Positions 5,751 through 10,257 of a stretch of DNA of 10,257 bases are shown one piece after another. Source of the DNA: Betaproteobacteria bacterium (GTDB taxonomy: Bacteria; Pseudomonadota; Gammaproteobacteria; Burkholderiales; SG8-41); NCBI GenBank assembly GCA_029883965.1, contig JAOUIN010000068.1:1-10257 (forward strand), written 5' to 3'. A program made the position numbers and the translations under genes. The notes beneath the pieces are model-generated. The model was given only the letters and a program-made list of their open reading frames with translations, did no database searches and had not been told where the DNA came from. The stretch's first letter is position 1. Each line of letters opens with the position of its first letter.

Positions 5751-6734
5751 TTAATGCGCTACTGCGCCGACATCCTTCACCACTTTGGACCAGCGATTGT
5801 GCTCACTCTGCCAGAACTTGCGGAAGTCCGCCGGCGACTTGCTGACAATCGCGGCTGAACTTGCCGTGGCGAGTTGTTTGATGACGTTGGGGTCCTTCAT
5901 CGTGTTCACAACGGCCGGGAACAGACGCTTGACCACGGCCTGCGGCGAACCCTTAGGCACAAACACACCCTGCCATGAGCCGACCACATGATCCGGAAAA
6001 CCGACTTCCTTCATCGTCGGCACGTTGGGAAAGTCGCTCAACCGCTCCGGCGCGACCACAGCGAGCAGGCGCATCCGGTCAATCCGGATGTACGGCAGCA
6101 ACGACGCCGACGTCAGCATGGTCAACGGCACTTCGCCCTGGGCCACCGCCAGCGACGCGCCACTGGCGCCACCCTTGTACGGCACCATCACGATCTTCAG
6201 CCCTGCCTGCTGCTGGAACAGTTCAAATGCAAGGCGTGAGTTGCTGCCTGCACCCGAAGCCGAGAAATTCAGCTTGCCCGGACGCGCTTTCGCAAACGCA
6301 ATCAATTCCGCAATCGACTTGACGGGTATCGACGGATGCACCACGACCATGCCCGGCACGTCGACTACCTGCGTGATACCGGTGAAGGCATCCAGCGGCT
6401 TCACCCGGAATTTCGGAAATACCGAGGCGTTGATCGCCATGGTGCCGATGTTGCCGAGCAGCGCGGTATAACCGTCGGGCGTCGAATCTGCCGCGACTTC
6501 AACGCCGATATAACCGGATGCACCGGTGCGATTGTCGATGACGATCTGCTGCCCGAGTTCGCTGCCGAGCTTTTCCTGGATGATGCGCGCAACAAAATCC
6601 GACGCGCCACCCGGTGCAAACGGCACGATCAGACGCACGGGCCGTTCGGGATATGCTGCACCCTGGGCCAGTCCCGCAAAAGCGGTCATGGCGGCAATAG
6701 CCGCTGAAAATACTAAATGCAATGCTTTTGGCAT
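5751..6734 (-). CDS. TctC/Bug-family periplasmic binding protein, divergent third copy
   Basis: 327 residues from ATG 6734-6732, chosen over an in-frame ATG at 6794 because GAGGAGG lies 7 nt upstream and the protein then opens directly with a signal peptide (MPKALHLVF..., hydrophobic 7-23, probable cut near 23-27). The mature part begins YPERPVRLIVPFAPGGASD with the PGG loop (41-43). It then shows IDNRTGASGYIG, DGYTALLGN, VVVHPSIPVKS, MVPYKGGASG, and GSWQGVFVPKGSP. The architecture is that of the Bug proteins, but the sequence is clearly far from copies 1 and 2, so it is not part of that duplication. Known family role: periplasmic capture of a carboxylate. It lies 193 nt downstream of the IMDH-like gene on the same strand, so it may supply the substrate of that operon (inference). 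Ligand unknown. Confidence 0.92.
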   Translation of the reverse strand: MPKALHLVFSAAIAAMTAFAGLAQGAAYPERPVRLIVPFAPGGASDFVARIIQEKLGSELGQQIVIDNRTGASGYIGVEVAADSTPDGYTALLGNIGTMAINASVFPKFRVKPLDAFTGITQVVDVPGMVVVHPSIPVKSIAELIAFAKARPGKLNFSASGAGSNSRLAFELFQQQAGLKIVMVPYKGGASGASLAVAQGEVPLTMLTSASLLPYIRIDRMRLLAVVAPERLSDFPNVPTMKEVGFPDHVVGSWQGVFVPKGSPQAVVKRLFPAVVNTMKDPNVIKQLATASSAAIVSKSPADFRKFWQSEHNRWSKVVKDVGAVAH

Positions 6735-6927
6735 GTTGTTGCCTCCTCGTTTATGGTTTTTCGGCCCTGAGCCTCCGGGTCGGCGGTAAAACAACCCGCC
6801 CGGGCACTGCCCCGAAGGTATGACCCCGTTACTGCCGGGGAGTTTCGCCGCATCTTGCGTGCGGTTGGAATTTCCTGCCCGAGTCTACCGCGGATTGGCG
6901 CGCAAGTGCACCCTCGGGGAAATGGCG

Positions 6928-7983
6928 TCAGAGCGCGGCGACTACCGCATCGCCCATTTCCTTAGTCCCCGCCTTGCCGCCAAGGTCCCCGGTCAGATGT
7001 CGTGCTTCTGCAATCACCTTGTCCATCGCCGCATCGATCAGCGCTGCAGCCGCAGTTGCGCTATTGTCATTGCGTGTGCGCCCCAGCCACTCGAACAGCA
7101 TTTTGCCGGACATGATCATGGCATAGGGATTTGCGATATTTTTTCCGGCAATGTCAGGCGCCGACCCGTGCGTCGCCTGCGCCATGGCCTGTTTCTCGCC
7201 GACCACGAGCCCCGGTGCGAGCCCCAGCCCGCCCACCAGCCCTGCACCCAGATCGGTGACGATGTCACCGAACTGGTTGGTGGTCACCACGACATCGAAT
7301 TGCTGCGGCTTCATCACCGCTTTCATCGCGAAGCCGTCGATCAGCACTTCCTCCAGTTCCACGTCGGGATAATTCTTCGCCATCTTGCGGCATTCCTGCG
7401 CAAACATGCCGCACACCAGCCGGTACACCGGCTCCTTGTGCAGTGCCGTCACTTTTTTGCGCTTGCGCGTGCGCGCGATTTCGAACGCTTCACGGGCAAC
7501 ACGGCTCGCACCCTTGCGGGTCACCACGCGCATGCCGATCGCAATGTCATCATTGGGCTGGAATTCACCGCTGCCGGCGAACACCACGCTGCTCGACTGC
7601 ATGCCTTCCGTGGTTTCGCGCAGGAACACGATATCGACGTCCTTGTGCAGCGACGGCAGCTTCGGATAGGACTTCACCGGCTTCACATTGGCGAACAGTT
7701 CGAACTTCTTGCGCAATGGCGGATTGATCCAGGTCGGGTCGCTGCGTGGATACATGTTGTGACCGATGGGTCCCTGCACCCAGCCGTCGACATCCTTGAG
7801 TGCATCGACAGTCAGTTGCGGCATGGTGTGGCCATGAGTCTCATGCCCGCGCCGGCCGATCGGCAGCGGCTGCCATTCGATCTGCACACCCGCCTTGGCC
7901 GCCGCGGCCTTCATTACCTTGACGCACTCGGGCACCACTTCGAGTCCGATGTCGTCGCCTTCGAGTATTCCGATTTTGTACAT
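6928..7983 (-). CDS. Isocitrate/isopropylmalate dehydrogenase family, atypical active site
   Basis: 351 residues from ATG 7983-7981 (AAGGA 7 nt upstream; an upstream in-frame ATG at 8040 lies inside the neighbouring gene). Family marks are GILEGDDIGLEVV (5-17, usual GDGIGPEV), R91 in NPPLRKKFEL, R122 in LRETTEG, K183 in HKEP, D216, D240 and D244 in NQFGDIVTD, and HGSAPDIAG (272-280), whose Asp277 predicts NAD+ rather than NADP+. Known chemistry: oxidation and beta-decarboxylation of a 3-substituted malate (isopropylmalate, isocitrate, homoisocitrate, tartrate). The general-acid Tyr of the EGxY motif is Gln129 here (EGMQS, 126-130), and Arg104 of LeuB is Lys101, so the substrate differs from leucine or TCA enzymes. 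It starts 10 nt after the FMN enzyme, whose TAA overlaps its ribosome site, so the two form a tight operon. Family is sure, substrate is not. Confidence 0.88.
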   Translation of the reverse strand: MYKIGILEGDDIGLEVVPECVKVMKAAAAKAGVQIEWQPLPIGRRGHETHGHTMPQLTVDALKDVDGWVQGPIGHNMYPRSDPTWINPPLRKKFELFANVKPVKSYPKLPSLHKDVDIVFLRETTEGMQSSSVVFAGSGEFQPNDDIAIGMRVVTRKGASRVAREAFEIARTRKRKKVTALHKEPVYRLVCGMFAQECRKMAKNYPDVELEEVLIDGFAMKAVMKPQQFDVVVTTNQFGDIVTDLGAGLVGGLGLAPGLVVGEKQAMAQATHGSAPDIAGKNIANPYAMIMSGKMLFEWLGRTRNDNSATAAAALIDAAMDKVIAEARHLTGDLGGKAGTKEMGDAVVAAL

Positions 7984-7993
7984 GTTCTGTTCC

Positions 7994-9154
7994 TTAACGC
8001 GATTGTCGCTGCACAGCATCAGCCAGCAGCGGATAGGCACTCACTGCACTCGGAGTGCCGAGCACCGGCACCTCGCGCAGCCACTGCGGCCCCAGTTGTT
8101 TTATCGATGTCACGCCCATCAGACCAAGCGCCGTACGCACTTCGATTTCCATCAGTTCAAGCATGCGCGCCACGCCGGCTTCGCCATTGGCGGTCAGCGC
8201 CCAGCCCAGCAGCTTGCCCACACCGACCGCGCGCGCCCCCAGGCACAGGGCCTTGACCACATCGGTGCCGCGCAGGATGCCGCCGTCCATGACGATTTCC
8301 GCACGGCCGTCGACCGCCTCGACCACCTCCTGCAGAACTTCAATGCTGCCTTGCGCATGATCGAGCTGGCGCCCGCCGTGATTCGATACGTAAACTACGT
8401 CGGCACCATGCTCAACAGCCAGCACCGCATCCTCTGCAGTGGCGATGCCCTTGGCCACCAGCGGCAGCCCCACGCGCTTCTTCATCCACACCAGGTCTTT
8501 CCAGTTCAATCCGGCCTGGAACGACTGGTCGCCGAACTCTTCGCGCACCGGCAGTCCGCTGACCAGATCACGTTCACGCCGGCCGTAGTAGTTGCGGTCG
8601 ATGGTCACGCACAGCGCGCCGTAACCCGCCGCCTTCACGCGGTCAAGCACACCTTCGACCCAGTCGCGGTCGCCGCGCACGTAGAGCTGAAAAATCAACG
8701 GTTGTTTGACGGCGGCCTGCGCCGCCTCGAGGCTGGGCTTGGCTGCAGTCGCGATAAACGCCTGGGTGCCGCGTGATACCGCAGCACGCGCGACCGCAGG
8801 CCCGCCTTCAGCATGCACTTTGCTGAGAAACCCCCCCACTGGCGCCGGGAAAACCGGAAAGGCCATGCTTTGCCCGAGCAACGAGGTTTTCAAATCGATA
8901 TTGCGTACGTCCACCAGCACGCGCTGACGCAGGGCCAGCGCGTCGAGGCCTGCGCGATTGCGGCGCAAAGTCATTTCGGAATCGGCACCACCGACCAGAT
9001 GGTCCCAGACCGTTGGCTGCAGTTTTCGCCACGCGGCCAGCGCGATCTGCTGCAGCGACTCGAATTGCGGTTCACGGTCGTCGGTGCTGTTCTTGACGAC
9101 GCGCAGCTTGCCGGTAGGGGCGGTCTTGCGGGATTTTTTACGGGGTACTGCCAT
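7994..9154 (-). CDS. FMN-dependent 2-hydroxy-acid dehydrogenase/oxidase
   Basis: 386 residues of the glycolate oxidase/L-lactate dehydrogenase/mandelate dehydrogenase family, a TIM barrel with FMN. It shows FPVFPAPVGG (99-108), the QLYV strand (156-159), RRERD (192-196), LPLVAKG with Lys235, catalytic SNHGGRQLD with His259 and Arg262, MDGGILRGTDVVKAL (289-303), and GARAVGVGK (306-314) of the phosphate site. Known chemistry: hydride removal from an (S)-2-hydroxy acid to a 2-keto acid. The residue matching substrate-binding Tyr24 of glycolate oxidase is His52 (VWDHLVGGADSE). A 30-residue basic N-tail (KKSRK...) precedes the fold, with no hydrophobic anchor, so it should be cytoplasmic or peripheral. 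GGAG lies 8 nt before the ATG. It is the first gene of a tight pair with the IMDH-like gene. Whether the acceptor is O2, a quinone or a cytochrome is not decidable here. Confidence 0.9.
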   Translation of the reverse strand: MAVPRKKSRKTAPTGKLRVVKNSTDDREPQFESLQQIALAAWRKLQPTVWDHLVGGADSEMTLRRNRAGLDALALRQRVLVDVRNIDLKTSLLGQSMAFPVFPAPVGGFLSKVHAEGGPAVARAAVSRGTQAFIATAAKPSLEAAQAAVKQPLIFQLYVRGDRDWVEGVLDRVKAAGYGALCVTIDRNYYGRRERDLVSGLPVREEFGDQSFQAGLNWKDLVWMKKRVGLPLVAKGIATAEDAVLAVEHGADVVYVSNHGGRQLDHAQGSIEVLQEVVEAVDGRAEIVMDGGILRGTDVVKALCLGARAVGVGKLLGWALTANGEAGVARMLELMEIEVRTALGLMGVTSIKQLGPQWLREVPVLGTPSAVSAYPLLADAVQRQSR

Positions 9155-9170
9155 TTACGGACTCCAGTGA

Positions 9171-9188
9171 GGTTGGCGTCCGCCAACC
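9171..9188 (-). promoter_or_regulatory. Leader inverted repeat upstream of the FMN enzyme gene
   Basis: GGTTGGCG (9171-9178), TC, CGCCAACC (9181-9188): perfect 8-bp arms around a 2-nt centre. On the minus strand it ends 5 nt before the GGAG ribosome site of the gene starting at 9154. It has the same layout (TTGG...CCAA, 2-nt centre, next to the ribosome site) as the repeat at 3487-3510. It may be a leader hairpin or an operator. Confidence 0.45.
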
Positions 9189-9241
9189 AGAATTAATTGA
9201 ATTAAGATTTAAAATCAATAGATTAACTAATATGCAAAAAC
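9189..9241 (-). promoter_or_regulatory. AT-rich spacer, probable promoter zone of the FMN/IMDH-like operon
   Basis: About 50 nt of strongly AT-rich DNA in an otherwise GC-rich window, between the lyase stop and the leader repeat of the FMN gene. It contains GAATTAA twice in a row (9191-9206). On the minus strand, TTGCAT and TTGATT are possible -35 elements, but no convincing -10 has matching spacing. Promoter or UP-element function is inferred from composition and place. Confidence 0.35.
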
Positions 9242-10135
9242 TTACCGGTCTGCCATATAGCGTTTTTCCCATTCCTCGACGCGTGCCAGGCCCAGCGCTT
9301 CGTTGTATTCCTGCAGCGACAGCATGCGATCGCGCACACCTTTGGTGCTGCCATCACGCTTGAGCGTGCCCAGCGCCTCGCGAATCGCAAAGCCCGCGGC
9401 ATTGCGCGCCAGCCCCGGAAAAATTGCGATGCGAAATCCAAGCGCGGCGATTTCCGGCACCGTCAGCTCACCGAGTTTGCCGCCGCCATCGATATTGACC
9501 AGGCAGGGTGCGCCCGACTCGCCCGTCACGCGCTTCAGGTCCTCGAGTATGGTCGGGCTGTTTTTCAGTTCCACAAATACCACGTCGGCACCCGCCTGGC
9601 GATAAGCCTGACCGCGGCGGATGGCCTCATCCAGCCCCAGCCCGGTCGCGGCATCCGTACGCGCAATGATGATGAAATCGGGGTCGCGGCGCGCCGCCAC
9701 TGCAGCTTCGATCTTGCCCGCATGTTCCGCCAGCGATACGACCGGGCGCGAGCCCGGCAGATGGCCGCAACGCTTGGGTGCCACCTGGTCTTCAATATGG
9801 ATGGCCGCAACACCGGCACTTTCGAATTCACGCACCGTATGCCGCACGTTGACGGCATTGCCGTAACCGGTGTCGGCGTCGCAGATCAGCGGAATATCGA
9901 CACAGGCGGCTGCGCGGTGCGCGTGCGCAGCGAACAGTGTCAGATCGACCATGCCCACGTCGGGTTGCCCCAGCAGCGATGCCGACACGCCGTTACCGGT
10001 CATATAGACCGCGTCATAACCCGCCTGCTGCACCAGCCGCGCGCCATAAGCATCGTAGATGCCGGGCGCGACGATCATCGCGCCCTCGGTCAGGCGCCGG
10101 CGCAATTGCTGCCGTACCGTCAGTTTCTCAGTCAA
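9242..10135 (-). CDS. Isocitrate lyase/PEP mutase superfamily protein (PrpB-like lyase)
   Basis: 297 residues with a TTG start (10135-10133) fixed by AAGGAG 5 nt upstream and an in-frame stop just before it. The first internal ATG (codon 20) would cut into the fold. Visible motifs are APGIYDAYGARLV (23-35), LLGQPDVGM (54-62), ICDADTGYGN (84-93) with metal-binding Asp86 and Asp88, AIHIEDQVAPKRCGH (111-125) and IIIARTDA (155-162). The KRCGH loop carries Cys123, the catalytic base of isocitrate and 2-methylisocitrate lyases, which favours a C-C lyase over PEP mutase or phosphonate chemistry. Family options include 2-methylisocitrate lyase, 2,3-dimethylmalate lyase and oxaloacetate decarboxylase; sequence alone does not choose. 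No prpC or prpD is near, so the classical methylcitrate cycle is not indicated. It lies 87 nt upstream of the FMN enzyme on the same strand and is probably functionally linked. Confidence 0.88.
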   Translation of the reverse strand: MTEKLTVRQQLRRRLTEGAMIVAPGIYDAYGARLVQQAGYDAVYMTGNGVSASLLGQPDVGMVDLTLFAAHAHRAAACVDIPLICDADTGYGNAVNVRHTVREFESAGVAAIHIEDQVAPKRCGHLPGSRPVVSLAEHAGKIEAAVAARRDPDFIIIARTDAATGLGLDEAIRRGQAYRQAGADVVFVELKNSPTILEDLKRVTGESGAPCLVNIDGGGKLGELTVPEIAALGFRIAIFPGLARNAAGFAIREALGTLKRDGSTKGVRDRMLSLQEYNEALGLARVEEWEKRYMADR

Positions 10136-10210
10136 CGCAACTCCTTAAATTTGATTACTAGGCGGGGTTTTTTCTGACCACTTCCGACTCGATGCGAGGT
10201 TCATGGTGCC

Positions 10211-10257
10211 TCAGCCTCGAACCTTCGCCTCGAGATTCCAGTCCGGATGCTGCTGCA
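10211..10257 (-). CDS. Possible C-terminal tail of an upstream gene (partial)
   Basis: One minus-strand frame reads QQHPDWNLEAKVRG and stops at TGA (10213-10211), with codons typical of this genome. A second frame stays open to TAG at 10160-10158, but it uses many rare codons. The first is the better candidate for the end of a gene entering from the right. Too short to identify. Confidence 0.3.
   Translation of the reverse strand, partial: QQHPDWNLEAKVRG

Noticed and set aside
6735..6927. 193-nt gap between the IMDH-like gene and tctC copy 3
   Set aside because: Short CCCCG/CGGGG pairings occur (6824-6840), but there is no T-run and no promoter with acceptable hexamers. Nothing solid apart from the GAGGAGG ribosome site.
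6820..8256. 478-codon plus-strand open frame
   Set aside because: It runs antisense to the IMDH-like gene and the end of the FMN gene, is rich in His/Arg/Cys and shows no family motif. It is a high-GC shadow frame.
7895..8776. 293-codon plus-strand open frame
   Set aside because: It is antisense to the FMN enzyme with its catalytic His motif on the other strand. Composition is typical of a shadow frame.
1..10257. Mobile element or CRISPR signatures
   Set aside because: No transposase, integrase, array of repeats, or flanking target duplication seen. The repeated terminator stem is explained by the tctC duplication.

Overview
The window reads as a chromosomal stretch from a high-GC betaproteobacterium, most likely of the order Burkholderiales. 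Three separate periplasmic binding proteins of the TctC/Bug family occur in 10 kb with no TctA/TctB membrane partners nearby. This expansion is characteristic of Bordetella, Achromobacter, Cupriavidus, Comamonadaceae and their relatives. Genus cannot be fixed from the sequence alone. I see no rRNA, tRNA, CRISPR array, insertion sequence or phage gene.

Layout, left to right. (1) 1-222, minus: N-terminal part of an acyl-CoA dehydrogenase that runs off the left edge. (2) 377-1168, minus: SDR-type oxidoreductase with a degenerate catalytic tetrad. (3) 1252-2223 and 2358-3326, minus: two tandem, closely related TctC-type binding proteins, each with its own promoter-like element and its own near-identical intrinsic terminator. 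(4) 3327-3524: divergent regulatory region rich in dyad symmetry. (5) 3525-5062, plus: a family III (CaiB/BaiF) CoA-transferase overlapping by ATGA a guanidinium exporter of the SMR family (Gdx/SugE). (6) 5109-5681, minus: small secreted protein of unknown function, perhaps with an ATT start. (7) 5751-6734, minus: a third, more distant TctC-type protein. (8) 6928-10135, minus: an isocitrate/isopropylmalate dehydrogenase homologue and an FMN-dependent 2-hydroxy-acid dehydrogenase packed as an operon, preceded by an isocitrate lyase/PEP mutase superfamily protein with a TTG start. (9) 10211-10257: possibly the last codons of a further upstream gene.

How it may fit together (inference). The binding proteins would capture carboxylates in the periplasm. 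The CoA-transferase, acyl-CoA dehydrogenase and SDR are types used for CoA-thioester breakdown. The lyase, the flavin 2-hydroxy-acid dehydrogenase and the 3-substituted-malate-type dehydrogenase together look like a route for a hydroxy(di)carboxylic acid. No enzyme here identifies its substrate by sequence alone. Three of the enzymes (SDR, IMDH-like, FMN enzyme) lack a classical active-site residue of their family, which suggests atypical substrates or subfamily chemistry. The regulatory signals are unusually legible: two duplicated terminators, a palindrome over a -10 box, a 27-bp dyad in the divergent region, and two leader hairpins lying next to Shine-Dalgarno sequences.
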